The notes: a model not told the origin generated them from the sequence alone. Positions 1-9,448 are shown, counted from the stretch's first letter. The stretch is DNA of 64,000 nucleotides from Chitinophagaceae bacterium UBA1930 (GCA_002337145.1 DDFK01000002.1:1150490-1214489), one strand, 5' to 3'. Program-made: numbers and translations.

Positions 1-315
1 AAGTTCAACCTCAACGAAAGTGCCGACCTTGTGCGTAAGGCAAAACTCATCATTACACACGATACCGGGTTGATGCATATTGCAGCAGCATTTAAAAAGC
101 CCATCCTTTCCATTTGGGGCAATACCACACCCTTATTTGGTATGGAGCCCTATTTTGGCAATACACAAATTACCAACCATAAGTTCCAGGTACAAAATGT
201 ATCATGCAGGCCATGCAGCAAAATAGGCTACAAGCAATGCCCCAAAAAGCATTTTAAATGTATGGAGTTGCAGGATGTGGAACTGATTGCAAAAAATGCC
301 TTACAGATTATTTAG
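1..315 (+). CDS. Glycosyltransferase family 9 protein, C-terminal end (5' partial)
   Basis: The reading frame is open from base 1, so the gene begins left of the window; about 104 C-terminal residues are present. The motif ITHDTGLMHIAAA matches the C-terminal sugar-nucleotide-binding region of GT9 (heptosyltransferase-like) enzymes, which transfer sugars to lipopolysaccharide core or related glycans on the inner face of the membrane. A cysteine-rich tail (CRPCSKIG then CPKKHFKCM) follows, a pattern usual in Bacteroidota GT9 proteins. The donor and acceptor cannot be told from this fragment. The family call is firm; the exact substrate is unknown. Confidence 0.85.
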   Translation, partial: KFNLNESADLVRKAKLIITHDTGLMHIAAAFKKPILSIWGNTTPLFGMEPYFGNTQITNHKFQVQNVSCRPCSKIGYKQCPKKHFKCMELQDVELIAKNALQII

Positions 316-334
316 GCAGCCAAGCAAAAACGGG

Positions 335-640
335 TTAATACATAATCTTCAAAATCAATGCACCAATGGCAAAAATCAGGGTCATGATAAAAATACCCTT
401 TGCTGTTTTGTCAATATGACTATTGATATATATGGTAAACAGGATAGCGTTGGCCAATAGCGAAAAACTGACCATCGTGGTGATGATGCTTTTTTGCCAG
501 CCCAAATATTTTACAAATTCAATAAAACTGCCCGCACTTCTTGCTTTCCATAAATAATAACCGTACATGCCTATAAACGGGGCAATAAAGCCCCAGAGCA
601 AGCCGAGTTTCAAATTGTCTTTCTTGAATATCTTAAACAT
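335..640 (-). CDS. Small integral membrane protein, unknown function
   Basis: A 101-residue protein starting MFKIFKKDNLK, with a basic N-terminus and three hydrophobic stretches at about residues 12-30, 50-70 and 80-99, so probably three membrane helices with a cytoplasmic N-terminus. No catalytic motif is visible. It lies 49 bases downstream of surE on the same strand and could be co-transcribed with it. It ends 19 bases from the end of the convergent GT9 gene. I do not recognise the family beyond small conserved Bacteroidota membrane proteins. Confidence 0.65.
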   Translation of the reverse strand: MFKIFKKDNLKLGLLWGFIAPFIGMYGYYLWKARSAGSFIEFVKYLGWQKSIITTMVSFSLLANAILFTIYINSHIDKTAKGIFIMTLIFAIGALILKIMY

Positions 641-689
641 GTTGTTATTGTTTATGCGAATAAATCAATGTGTCGAAAGTTGGCTGGCA

Positions 690-1472
690 TCAAAACTTCC
701 AGGTGTCAATTTTCTTTTTCAATTCATAGTTTGTCAGGTCAAATTGAACAGGCACCACACTTACATAATTGTTTTTTAAGGCCCACACATCGGTATCCCT
801 ACCTTTATCAAAATTCACGAACTCGCCTGTAAGCCAATAATACATTTTGCCATGCGGGTCCTTGCGTTCCACAAAAGCCTCTTCGTATTTGGCATAGGCC
901 TGGCGGCACACTTTAATGCCCTTTATCAAAAGTTCCGGCACGGCAGGTATATTTACGTTCAGCAACAAATGTTTATCATGCTTTTTGGCAAGCATCTGTA
1001 TGGCAATTTTGCGTACATACAATTTTGCTGGGTTAAAATCGGCTTCCATGCTATAGTCCAACAAACTGAAACCTGCACTGGGTATGCTTTCTATTGATGC
1101 TTCCATGGCAGCACTCATGGTTCCGCTATAAATTACATTGATGCTATGGTTTGCCCCGTGATTGATGCCGCTAAGGCAGATGTCGGGCTTGCGGTGCAAT
1201 ATTTTATCAACCGCCAGTTTCACGCAATCAACAGGCGTACCATTACAGGTATATGCTTCTATGCCCTCAATAAATGCAACTTTTTGTAGGCGTAACGGGT
1301 GCCCAATGGTTATGGCATGCCCCATGCCGCTTTGTGGTTTATCGGGTGCCACCACTACTACTCGTCCCAAATCCTGCACGGCTTCTGCCAATGCCTTAAT
1401 ACCCGGTGCCGCAATGCTATCGTCGTTTGTAACAAGGATAATGGGTTGTTCCTTCTTCGTCTTTTTTAACAT
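690..1472 (-). CDS. surE: 5'/3'-nucleotidase SurE
   Basis: SurE removes phosphate from nucleoside 5'- and 3'-monophosphates using a divalent metal in the cytosol. The metal-binding pair is seen in VTNDDS (D17, D18), followed by the family motifs SGINHGAN and YSGTMSAAMEA, and a C-terminal region with GRDTDVWAL. The frame is open for 11 codons further upstream to 1505, but the ATG at 1472 (MLKKTKKEQP) places the first beta-strand at the usual distance from the terminus and gives about 260 residues, close to the family length. The membrane gene at 335-640 follows on the same strand. Confidence 0.93.
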   Translation of the reverse strand: MLKKTKKEQPIILVTNDDSIAAPGIKALAEAVQDLGRVVVVAPDKPQSGMGHAITIGHPLRLQKVAFIEGIEAYTCNGTPVDCVKLAVDKILHRKPDICLSGINHGANHSINVIYSGTMSAAMEASIESIPSAGFSLLDYSMEADFNPAKLYVRKIAIQMLAKKHDKHLLLNVNIPAVPELLIKGIKVCRQAYAKYEEAFVERKDPHGKMYYWLTGEFVNFDKGRDTDVWALKNNYVSVVPVQFDLTNYELKKKIDTWKF

Positions 1473-1689
1473 GGCTGCAAGATAACGAAGTACAAGTTTT
1501 GGCAAATGGCTTTTGCATAAATATTAGGAAATGCCCATTAAGCTAAGGCTTTGCACAACTGTACAGTGCCAGTACGCAGTTACTGCGGTGGTAAACCCTC
1601 AAAAAAAAGCGTACCAGCACGTAGGCTGCTAAACTTGCATCGCATTACTTTAGCAACTTCTTTATTCTTAAACCTAAAAAAAACAGCGT

Positions 1690-2247
1690 ATGCAAAAAAT
1701 TGTAACTGCTTTTTGTTTGGCAGTATGTCTATCGGTAATGGCCTGCCAAGATGGTGGCGTTAAGCCCCCAATGGGAACCGGGGCGGATGGACAGCCGGCA
1801 GACAGCATAACCAACTGGCACCACTTTGTATCAAAAGAGCGGTCGTTAAAAATGATAGCCAGGTACAAAGAAGTAAGGGCTTCCATGACGGATGGTACCC
1901 AGAAATTTGGTATGGAACTGATGTCGCAGGCCGAACGTTACGACTCGGCACAAAGCATGCTGGCCTACATGATGCGTCAAAAAAACTGTACCGGTATCAG
2001 GGTGTATTACGGTTTTAATGACGACAACAGGATCGTGCCTTTGATTTGCGGCATTGATGCCAAAGGCAACGACATTTACTGGCACCGGAAGAAAACTGCA
2101 CAGGCCACTACCGACAAAAAAGTAGCTGCCAAAAGCCTGGATGGGGAACCCGACCCAACCACTGGCGATGATGAAGAAGGATTATTGGATATGGCACAGA
2201 AAGAACCACCACCACTAACCAGTGGCACAATTACATTAATTCCATAA
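1690..2247 (+). CDS. Putative lipoprotein, unknown function
   Basis: A 185-residue protein with a signal peptide of lipoprotein type: basic MQK, hydrophobic core, then VMACQ, where the cysteine at residue 19 would be lipidated. The mature part is hydrophilic and lacks a motif I recognise. It ends 9 bases before a membrane-protein gene that in turn precedes a histidine kinase and response regulator, so the four look like one transcript. By position it might be an envelope-facing partner of that signalling system, but nothing in its sequence proves this. Confidence 0.65.
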   Translation: MQKIVTAFCLAVCLSVMACQDGGVKPPMGTGADGQPADSITNWHHFVSKERSLKMIARYKEVRASMTDGTQKFGMELMSQAERYDSAQSMLAYMMRQKNCTGIRVYYGFNDDNRIVPLICGIDAKGNDIYWHRKKTAQATTDKKVAAKSLDGEPDPTTGDDEEGLLDMAQKEPPPLTSGTITLIP

Positions 2248-2256
2248 TTCATTTGA

Positions 2257-2883
2257 ATGCTTACAGAACTATCCGCCTTTTCATGCATTGTACCTGCAAT
2301 TATTGGTACGGTTAAATACAAACGGGTGGACAATAAATTCCACCCGTTTATTTGGATCATCTATTTATCGGTAACCACAGAAACCATTGTTTTCATTGTA
2401 AAGCAATTAAAACAATTCCGTCCTGTTTACTTTATTGTTGGCAACTGCTACTACATCATCAATATTGTTTTGCTCCTCGAGTTTTTTAAACGGCTACTCA
2501 TCATAAAAAGAACCACAGCCATTGTTCTTACCGCCATTTGCTTGCTCACATTAACCATATTAAGCTGTTTCTTTCTGCCTACAAAAAACCTGTTGCTCAA
2601 TGCCACCGTGGTGTACGATGCCATACTGCTTGCCCTTACGGTAAACCTGCTCAGCAAACAGGTACTGGTATTCAATATGCCTTTTTACAAGAACGTACTT
2701 TTTATTATCAGCAGCATGTTGCTGTTTTATACCGCATTCTCCTTTTTCCTGAATGTTATCTATTTGCTGCAACTGGAATCACAGTTCAATAATTTTTTAT
2801 TTGGCATACATAAATACGTGAACCTGGTTACCTACCTGGTATTTGCATGGGCAATAATTTGTATACCGTCCAAAAGCACATAG
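2257..2883 (+). CDS. Multi-pass membrane protein upstream of a two-component pair
   Basis: A 208-residue, strongly hydrophobic protein with about six predicted membrane helices and short loops; the frame shows no enzymatic motif. It starts 9 bases after the lipoprotein gene and ends 27 bases before the histidine kinase. This fixed arrangement suggests an accessory sensor or input module for the kinase, whose own sensory part is just one membrane helix. That role is inference from context. Confidence 0.65.
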   Translation: MLTELSAFSCIVPAIIGTVKYKRVDNKFHPFIWIIYLSVTTETIVFIVKQLKQFRPVYFIVGNCYYIINIVLLLEFFKRLLIIKRTTAIVLTAICLLTLTILSCFFLPTKNLLLNATVVYDAILLALTVNLLSKQVLVFNMPFYKNVLFIISSMLLFYTAFSFFLNVIYLLQLESQFNNFLFGIHKYVNLVTYLVFAWAIICIPSKST

Positions 2884-2910
2884 TTGTAATTTTAGGTTAC
2901 CTATAAACGT

Positions 2911-3657
2911 ATGTTGAACAACAACCAAAGTATCTATAACATCATCTTGCTGGCTTGCTGCATACTGGCAGCAATAGTGGGCTATTTTATATTCTCTATC
3001 ATACGCCAGCAAAAAATGATTTTTAAATGGCAAAAAGCAAGGATAGCAGCCGAAATAGATACATTGGAAAACGAACGCAAAAGGATTGTTACCGACCTGC
3101 ACGACGAATTGGGACCGCTGCTCTCGGCCATAAAATTGCAGATAAACCACCTGGAACCTGTTGACGAAATGGAAACAGCCGTGCTGGAGAAATCGAGCCA
3201 GCAAATTGATGATGTGGTGCAACGCTTCCGCGACATATCCTATAACCTCTTGCCCAATACGCTTATCAGGAAAGGTTTTATTGCAGCTACCAACGAGTTT
3301 ATCGGCAAGATGAAAGACGCACATCCGCTGGAAATTGTTTTTGAATGCGACGAGTTTAAGCTGAGCCCGCAACATGAAATAAACCTGTACCGGATTGAAC
3401 AGGAAATAGTGCACAATACCATTAAACATGCCAACGCCACTGCCTTGCACATTCATATTATTAAGAAGGACAAAAAAATTATTTTTAAATCGAAGGACAA
3501 TGGCATTGGCTTTAACTACGTTGAAAAGGAACAGGTAAGCAACGGGCTGGGCCTGATGAACCTGCAGAGTAGGGCAGAAGTGTTAGGCGGGCAGCTAATG
3601 GTAGAAACACAACCCGGTAAAGGAACAGCATTTGAAATAGAAATACCCTTACAATGA
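2911..3657 (+). CDS. Sensor histidine kinase, NarL/LiaS-type (HisKA_3)
   Basis: Residues 9-31 form a single membrane helix. A short coiled segment leads to the dimerisation and phosphoacceptor H-box TDLHDELGPLL with His64, typical of HisKA_3 kinases. The ATPase domain shows the N-box HNTIKHANA, the G1 box DNGIGF and the G2 region GLGLMNLQSRAEVLGG. No periplasmic sensor domain is present, so the input probably comes from the membrane or from the neighbouring membrane protein. The stop overlaps the regulator's start (ATGA at 3654), a sign of translational coupling. Confidence 0.92.
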   Translation: MLNNNQSIYNIILLACCILAAIVGYFIFSIIRQQKMIFKWQKARIAAEIDTLENERKRIVTDLHDELGPLLSAIKLQINHLEPVDEMETAVLEKSSQQIDDVVQRFRDISYNLLPNTLIRKGFIAATNEFIGKMKDAHPLEIVFECDEFKLSPQHEINLYRIEQEIVHNTIKHANATALHIHIIKKDKKIIFKSKDNGIGFNYVEKEQVSNGLGLMNLQSRAEVLGGQLMVETQPGKGTAFEIEIPLQ

Positions 3658-4322
3658 ACCCCACAATAAATGATATCAGGATTGTAATAGCCGATGACCA
3701 TGAGATTTTCAGGGACGGTTTCAGGCTCATGCTCAGCAAGCAAAACGATATACACCTTGTAGCCGAGGCAGAGAACGGGCAACAGTTGCTTGCCATTGCA
3801 AAAGAGCATTTGCCAGATGTGATTATAACCGACATCAAAATGCCCATTATGGATGGCGTTGAGGCAACCAAGAAACTGGCAGAACTTTACCCCAATATTG
3901 GTGTCATCGGTTTATCCATGTTTAATGAAGACGACCTGATTGTGGAGATGCTGGAAGCTGGGGCAAAAGGCTACCTGCTAAAAAATGCCAACAAACAACA
4001 GATTATTGAAGCAATAAAAACAGTGTACAGTGGCGACCCTTACTACTGCAAAAGTACCAGTAACAAGCTTACGCAAATGATTGCCCGAAGCCGCTACAAC
4101 CCGTATAAACACAGAGAAAAAGTGAATTTTTCCGAACGGGAACTGGAAGTGATAGATCTTGTGTTTAAAGAAATGACGAACAAAGAAATAGCCGACAAGC
4201 TTTGCACCAGTGAAAGGACCATCGAGGGCATCAGGAAAAGGATCATGACAAAGATGAACGTAAAAAGTGCCATTGGTTTTGTGGTATATGTAATGAAAGA
4301 AAACCTGTTGAAGACTTATTAA
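3654..4322 (+). CDS. LuxR/NarL-family response regulator
   Basis: The receiver domain (about residues 7-125) has the acidic pair in IADDHE, the phosphoacceptor Asp60 in IITDIKMP, and the conserved lysine in GYLLKNA. A linker leads to a LuxR helix-turn-helix at about 155-215 with FSERELEVIDLV, TNKEIADKL and SERTIEGIRKRI. It overlaps the kinase gene by 4 bases and is surely its cognate regulator. A strong terminator follows, so it ends the four-gene unit that starts with the lipoprotein. The target genes are unknown. Confidence 0.94.
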   Translation: MNPTINDIRIVIADDHEIFRDGFRLMLSKQNDIHLVAEAENGQQLLAIAKEHLPDVIITDIKMPIMDGVEATKKLAELYPNIGVIGLSMFNEDDLIVEMLEAGAKGYLLKNANKQQIIEAIKTVYSGDPYYCKSTSNKLTQMIARSRYNPYKHREKVNFSERELEVIDLVFKEMTNKEIADKLCTSERTIEGIRKRIMTKMNVKSAIGFVVYVMKENLLKTY

Positions 4323-4339
4323 AAAAGACTGGCTTACAT

Positions 4340-4375
4340 AAAAAAAGTCCTGCTACTGCTAGCAGGACTTTTTTT
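4340..4375. terminator. Bidirectional rho-independent terminator
   Basis: A 9-bp stem (GTCCTGCTA with TAGCAGGAC) around a 4-base loop is flanked by seven A's on the left and seven T's on the right, so it can stop both the response-regulator transcript and convergent queA. Confidence 0.9.
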
Positions 4376-4391
4376 ATGCGTATGTTGAAAT

Positions 4392-5441
4392 TTAGATAAT
4401 CAGCAACGCATCTCCATAACTGAAGAAACGGTACTTATCCTTAATGGCTTTCTTGTAGGCTTCCATAGCAAGATCATAACCCGCAAAAGCACAGGTCATA
4501 ATCAGCAGGCTTGTTTTAGGCAAATGGAAATTGGTAACCAAACTATCCGCCACACTAAATTCATACGGTGGGTGAATGAAATGGTTGGTCCAGCCCTCAC
4601 TTGGTTTCAATAATTTTTGGGCAGTGAAGCTGCTTTCCATGGCTCTCATGGTGGTAGTGCCAATAGAGCAAATGCGGTGATCGTTTTCTTTGGCCTTGTT
4701 CACGATCCTGCAGGCTTCTTCGGGTATATTATAATACTCGGCATCCATTTTATGTTTGCTCAGGTCTTCCACTTCAATTGGCCTAAACGTACCAAGACCA
4801 GTGTGTAAAGTAACTTCCGCAAAACGGATACCCTTTATTTCGCAATGCTTAATCAGCTCCTTACTAAAGTGTAAACCAGCAGTAGGGGCCGCAACGGCAC
4901 CTTCGTGCTTTGCATATACGGTTTGGTAACGCTCCCTGTCTTCTTCATCAGGTTTGCGTTTAATGTATTTAGGCAATGGTGTTTCACCTAAATGCTCCAG
5001 CATTTTTTTAAAGCTCTCATCGTCATCGTCCCACAAAAATTTGATGGTACGTCCACGGCTGGTAGTATTGTCAATTACTTCGGCTACCAATTCCTCGCTT
5101 TCGCCAAAATACAATTTGTTGCCTACACGTATTTTACGGGCAGGGTCCACAATTACGTCCCAAAGACGGTTTGGCTTGTTCAATTCACGAAGCAGGAACA
5201 CTTCAATTTTGGCACCTGTTTTTTCCTTGCGGCCATACATGCGGGCAGGAAAAACCTTGGTATTATTTACTACAAACACGTCCTTGTCATCAAAATAATC
5301 CAGGATGTCTTTAAAGTGTTTGTTCTCCATGTTGCCCGTCTTGCGGTTCACCACCATCATACGGCTGTCTTCCCTGCGTTTGGTGGGGTTCTGGGCAATT
5401 AAATTAAGCGGAAGGTCAAATTTGAACTGTGATAATTTCAT
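4392..5441 (-). CDS. queA: tRNA preQ1(34) S-adenosylmethionine ribosyltransferase-isomerase
   Basis: QueA transfers and isomerises the ribosyl group of S-adenosylmethionine onto preQ1 at position 34 of tRNA, giving epoxyqueuosine. The protein is 349 residues, the family's normal length, beginning MKLSQFKFDLP. Visible family motifs are NTKVFPARMYG, the AAPTAGLHF segment in the active-site region, TLHTGLGTF and the C-terminal FHLPKTSLLIM. No other queuosine gene is nearby, so it stands alone between the terminator and an intergenic repeat-bearing region. Confidence 0.96.
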   Translation of the reverse strand: MKLSQFKFDLPLNLIAQNPTKRREDSRMMVVNRKTGNMENKHFKDILDYFDDKDVFVVNNTKVFPARMYGRKEKTGAKIEVFLLRELNKPNRLWDVIVDPARKIRVGNKLYFGESEELVAEVIDNTTSRGRTIKFLWDDDDESFKKMLEHLGETPLPKYIKRKPDEEDRERYQTVYAKHEGAVAAPTAGLHFSKELIKHCEIKGIRFAEVTLHTGLGTFRPIEVEDLSKHKMDAEYYNIPEEACRIVNKAKENDHRICSIGTTTMRAMESSFTAQKLLKPSEGWTNHFIHPPYEFSVADSLVTNFHLPKTSLLIMTCAFAGYDLAMEAYKKAIKDKYRFFSYGDALLII

Positions 5442-5530
5442 GTTACGGCATGATTTATTTGTGAAGGCGGCAAATGTAAGGAAATACTGCCAATTAAAGC
5501 AAACGAAATTGATTAATAGAAGGTTAGCGT

Positions 5531-5635
5531 GAGGGATTGGAGCGGAAAGCCCACAGTGGCCACAAAGTGGGTGCAGTGCCGATAACTATCGGTATGCAAC
5601 GGAAAGCCCGGCCTGCACAGGGAGCACGCATCAAT
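5531..5635. repeat. Intergenic repeat-like segment between queA and the TraB gene
   Basis: This part of the 280-base gap has two copies of a CGGAAAGCCC core: GGGATTGGAGCGGAAAGCCC at 5533 and GCAACGGAAAGCCCGG at 5595. Between them lies the near-palindrome CCGATAACTATCGG (5579-5592). The core GC(A)GCGGAAAGCCCGC also occurs in the repeat at 24437. It looks like a degenerate relative of that element; no gene is present in the gap. Confidence 0.45.
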
Positions 5636-5721
5636 AGAAGCAATAACAAAATATATTAAAATTAATCTGTCATTTTATTATACATTGCTTGCTCGTTTTA
5701 AAACAATCAATCCCTTCGTAT

Positions 5722-8700
5722 ATGAGATACAGGCTTGTGCGGACCACCCTTGCCCTTCTGTTGATCAGTGTGTGTGCCAATAGTTTTGCACAGAAAAAGA
5801 AACCCGCAAAATATCCCAGTCTGATGTGGGAGATAACCGGCAATAACCTCAAGAAACCGTCGTACCTGTTTGGTACCATGCATGCCAGCAGCAAAATGGT
5901 ATTCCATTTAAGCGATTCGTTTTACAATGCCATTAAAAGCTGCGATGCGGTATCGCTGGAACTGAACCCCCAAACATGGCAGCCTGAAATGTTCCGTATG
6001 GAAGATGCCCAACGCAATATACGCAGCTACATGTCCAGTGGGGCCAACGACTACATCAACGAAAAATCGTTCAGGCTGGAAGATTATGAAGACCGTTTGA
6101 AGAAAGCATTGAACGAAGACCCTACACAGATTAATGGATTGCTGTACAGGACCATTCAGCCACAGGCCGATTTTGAAGAGAATACCTATTTGGACCTATA
6201 CATCTACCAAACCGGAAGGAAGCTGGGCAAGAAAGCAGCGGGCGTGGAAGATTTTTTTGAAACAGAGAAACTGATATTGGAAGCCTACCAGGACATGGCC
6301 AAGGAGAAGAAGAAAAAGAAAGTGGATACGGACGGGGAATCGTACTACGAAATAGAAAAGAAAATACAGGATGCTTACCGCAAGGGCGATTTGGACCTAT
6401 TGGATTCTTTGAGCATACTCACGGCAACCTCTGTAGCATTCAACGAAAAATTCCTGTACAAACGCAACGAGATACAGGCAAACTCTATTGATTCGATACT
6501 GAAGAAACAGAGCCTGTTTGTAGGTGTGGGTGCAGCCCATTTACCGGGCGATAGGGGCGTGATTGAACTGCTGCGTAAAATGGGTTACAAACTAAGACCC
6601 GTAAAAATGGCCGACCGTGATGCCGACCAGAAAGACGTGATAGACAAAATGCGTGTGCCCGTACAAATGAAACCCATAACTACCGATGATGGTTTTATAA
6701 ACCTAAGCCTGCCCGGTAAACTGTACAAAAGAAGCGAAAGCCGCTGGAACCAGAGCTGGCAGTACGCCGATATGGAAAACGGCACTTATTACATGATTAC
6801 CCGCCTAAAGACACATGCACCCATAATGGGGCAAACCGAAGAAGCCGTGTTTAAGAAAGTGGACAGTCTTTTATATGAAAACATTCCCGGTAAAATTTTA
6901 AAAAAAGCCACCATTACCAAAAACGGTTACAAAGGCTATGATATTACCAATAAAACCAGACGTGGCGACATACAACGCTACAATATATTGGTGACGCCTT
7001 TTGAAGTACTGGTATTTAAAATGAGTGGTAACGATGAATACGTGTATGGCAAGGAAGCCGAAGATTTTTTTGGCTCCATACAGGTAAAGGAACAGAAAAA
7101 TGAATGGGTGGATTTTCAACCCGCAACAGGTGGCTTTCATGTGCCGTTTCCGCAAGAGCCCAACGTTACGTTGAACACCGTTACCACAGACGGTATTGAC
7201 ACTTGGGAATATGAAGCTGTGGACAAGGCAAGTGGCGATGCCTATGCCGTTTGGAAGAAGAGCTTGCACAATTACAAGTTCATTGAAGAAGACACTTTTG
7301 ATTTGAGCCTGATGGAAGAAAGCCTGTTGCACAGCGAAATAATAGACAAGCAAGTGTCCAGGAAATTTGGCAACCAGAATGGCTACCCGTTTCTGGACAT
7401 GCAGTTCAGTTTAAAGAATGGCGGTGTCATCAATGCAAAGGCTTTTATCAAAGGCCCACATCAATACCTGTTAATGGCTAGGGGCAAGAAGAAATCGCCC
7501 AATTTTGACAGGTTCCTAAACGGTTTTGGTATTACCGACTTTAAATATAGTGCTGCCACACCCTACACCGATACCAGTTTCAAGTTTGTGGTGCAGACAC
7601 CTGTACACCCCGAACTGGACGAAGAAATAAGGGCTTTGGTAGAGAAAGCTGCCAACGACGAATCGCTATACAATTCGTTCAGCAGTAACAACGACAATTA
7701 CAATTACTGGCCCAAAGACAGGACTGCCTATTTTAGGAATGACTCCACCGGCGAAAGCATTGCGGTAACCACACAAACCTTTGCCAAATACTTTTACAGT
7801 AGGGATACGGCCAAATTCTGGAAAAACCAGATGCGTTGGGAAGGATTGCAGAAAGACTTTATATTGGACAAGAAAGAGTTCGTGCAACTCAACGATTCCG
7901 TGAGCGGTTATAAATATGTATTGTTGGATACCAACTCGACCCGCAAAATTACCGGGCTTGCTTTGTTGAAAGACAACAAATTGTTTAAGGCTGTTACCTT
8001 AACAGACAATGTAGGTAAGGAGAGCAACTTCATTACGCAGTTCTTTGGCAGTTTTAAACCTACGGATCCAAAATTCGGAGCATCTGTTTTTACGAACAAG
8101 CTAGGCCAGTTTTTTGACGACTATTATAGCAAGGACTCTGCTACAAAGAAAAAAGCCAACAGTGCCATAGGCTATGTGTATTATGGTGCAGCAGGTTTGG
8201 ACAGGATAAAAGATGCCATTGCCAAATTGAAACTGGGCGATAAGGACTACTTTGATATCAAAAGCAAATTCATTTACGAACTGGGTTATATAGACGACAG
8301 CTGCTGCACCGATAAAGTGGTAGGCTACCTGAAAGACCTGTACAATCAGACTGCTGATACAAGCTCATTCCAGAACCCGGTGCTGGTTTCGCTGGCCAAC
8401 CTGAAAACAAAACAGTCTTACAGTTTATTAAAGGAACTGTTGCTGCAAGACCCACCCGTATTTGATGGCGATTATGGCTACAACGATATTTTTGAGAAGC
8501 TGGAAGACAGTCTTGCATTGGCAAAGACATTGTTCCCCGAAATGCTGCAACTGTCTTCATTGGACGATTACAAACAGCCTGTAAATGCACTGTTGCGGAC
8601 ACTGGTGGATAGCGGCTACCTAAAATCAACCGACTATGAAAGCTACTACAGTAAACTGTATTTTGATGCCAAGATAGAGTTGAAGAAACAGCAGAGCCGC

Positions 8701-9429
8701 GATGAGAAAGTGATTGAAAAGGAGAATAACGACAAAGATGAAGAAGACGATAACAGCAGCTATTCCCGCAAAAAATACAGTAACGACAATAACGGCGATA
8801 TAGACAACTATGCAATACTGCTAATGCCGTTTTATGACAAATACCCAGCGGTGCAGAAGTATTTTGATAAGCTGTTATCCAGCAAAGACAACGATGTTAA
8901 ACTGAGCACCGCCATCCTGATGCTGCGTAACGATAGGAAAGTGGCCGACTCCATTTTTGAGAACCTTGCTGCTAAAGATGAATACAGGGGCAAGCTATTG
9001 GCCGAACTGGAAGATGTGGAGAAAACAAACCTATACCCGGCCAAATACAAAAAACAGGAAGATGTTGCAAGGGCTCTGTTACTGAATGACAAAAGCCTTG
9101 AAAAATTCTATGCCATAGAACTGGTTGGCAAGAAACAGATTGAAGCGAAAAGCAAAAAAGGGTACGTGTATTTCTTTAAGTACAAAATAAAGAAAGACGA
9201 TGAATGGCAAATGGGTATAAGTGGCCTGCAACCCGCAGACCTAAAAGAAGTAAGCAGCAACGACGATTTGGTTAAAATGACAGACAAGAAATTGAAGAAC
9301 GATGAACCTGTATCCGAACAGTACGACAAAAAACTGAAACAGCTACTGTTCTCCTTAAGAAAAAGTGCAGCGTATTTCTTTAACGATCGCGACTATAGAA
9401 GTATGTTCAACGATGGCTATGGTGATTAA
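5722..9429 (+). CDS. Giant exported TraB/GumN-domain protein
   Basis: The ATG at 5722 starts a clean signal peptide (MRYRLVRTTLALLLISV, likely cleaved after FA at residue 23); the frame is open 11 codons further upstream but that would bury the signal. Residues about 30-310 form a TraB/GumN domain: the YLFGTMH motif at 48-54 and a GVGAAHLPGDRGV motif near 270. This fold is related to EreA/ChaN-like and Tiki hydrolases. The remaining 900 or so residues are unassigned: two beta-rich segments at about 320-750 and an alpha-helical, HEAT-like region with a charged Asp/Glu/Lys linker near 1000. Normal TraB/GumN proteins are near 300 residues, so this is a large fusion. Location is likely periplasm or outer membrane. 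Confidence 0.8.
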   Translation: MRYRLVRTTLALLLISVCANSFAQKKKPAKYPSLMWEITGNNLKKPSYLFGTMHASSKMVFHLSDSFYNAIKSCDAVSLELNPQTWQPEMFRMEDAQRNIRSYMSSGANDYINEKSFRLEDYEDRLKKALNEDPTQINGLLYRTIQPQADFEENTYLDLYIYQTGRKLGKKAAGVEDFFETEKLILEAYQDMAKEKKKKKVDTDGESYYEIEKKIQDAYRKGDLDLLDSLSILTATSVAFNEKFLYKRNEIQANSIDSILKKQSLFVGVGAAHLPGDRGVIELLRKMGYKLRPVKMADRDADQKDVIDKMRVPVQMKPITTDDGFINLSLPGKLYKRSESRWNQSWQYADMENGTYYMITRLKTHAPIMGQTEEAVFKKVDSLLYENIPGKILKKATITKNGYKGYDITNKTRRGDIQRYNILVTPFEVLVFKMSGNDEYVYGKEAEDFFGSIQVKEQKNEWVDFQPATGGFHVPFPQEPNVTLNTVTTDGIDTWEYEAVDKASGDAYAVWKKSLHNYKFIEEDTFDLSLMEESLLHSEIIDKQVSRKFGNQNGYPFLDMQFSLKNGGVINAKAFIKGPHQYLLMARGKKKSPNFDRFLNGFGITDFKYSAATPYTDTSFKFVVQTPVHPELDEEIRALVEKAANDESLYNSFSSNNDNYNYWPKDRTAYFRNDSTGESIAVTTQTFAKYFYSRDTAKFWKNQMRWEGLQKDFILDKKEFVQLNDSVSGYKYVLLDTNSTRKITGLALLKDNKLFKAVTLTDNVGKESNFITQFFGSFKPTDPKFGASVFTNKLGQFFDDYYSKDSATKKKANSAIGYVYYGAAGLDRIKDAIAKLKLGDKDYFDIKSKFIYELGYIDDSCCTDKVVGYLKDLYNQTADTSSFQNPVLVSLANLKTKQSYSLLKELLLQDPPVFDGDYGYNDIFEKLEDSLALAKTLFPEMLQLSSLDDYKQPVNALLRTLVDSGYLKSTDYESYYSKLYFDAKIELKKQQSRDEKVIEKENNDKDEEDDNSSYSRKKYSNDNNGDIDNYAILLMPFYDKYPAVQKYFDKLLSSKDNDVKLSTAILMLRNDRKVADSIFENLAAKDEYRGKLLAELEDVEKTNLYPAKYKKQEDVARALLLNDKSLEKFYAIELVGKKQIEAKSKKGYVYFFKYKIKKDDEWQMGISGLQPADLKEVSSNDDLVKMTDKKLKNDEPVSEQYDKKLKQLLFSLRKSAAYFFNDRDYRSMFNDGYGD

Positions 9430-9448
9430 TGAATGAATTATAACAAGC

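Noticed and set aside
1473..1689. Possible further copy of the dispersed repeat in the gap after surE
   Set aside because: It has CAGTGCCAGTACGCAG-type text but lacks the conserved ends and the GCGGGAC block.
2797..3456. 219-codon frame on the minus strand opposite the histidine kinase
   Set aside because: The plus strand encodes a complete kinase with all boxes in this place; the opposite frame shows no motif or signal and is a shadow.
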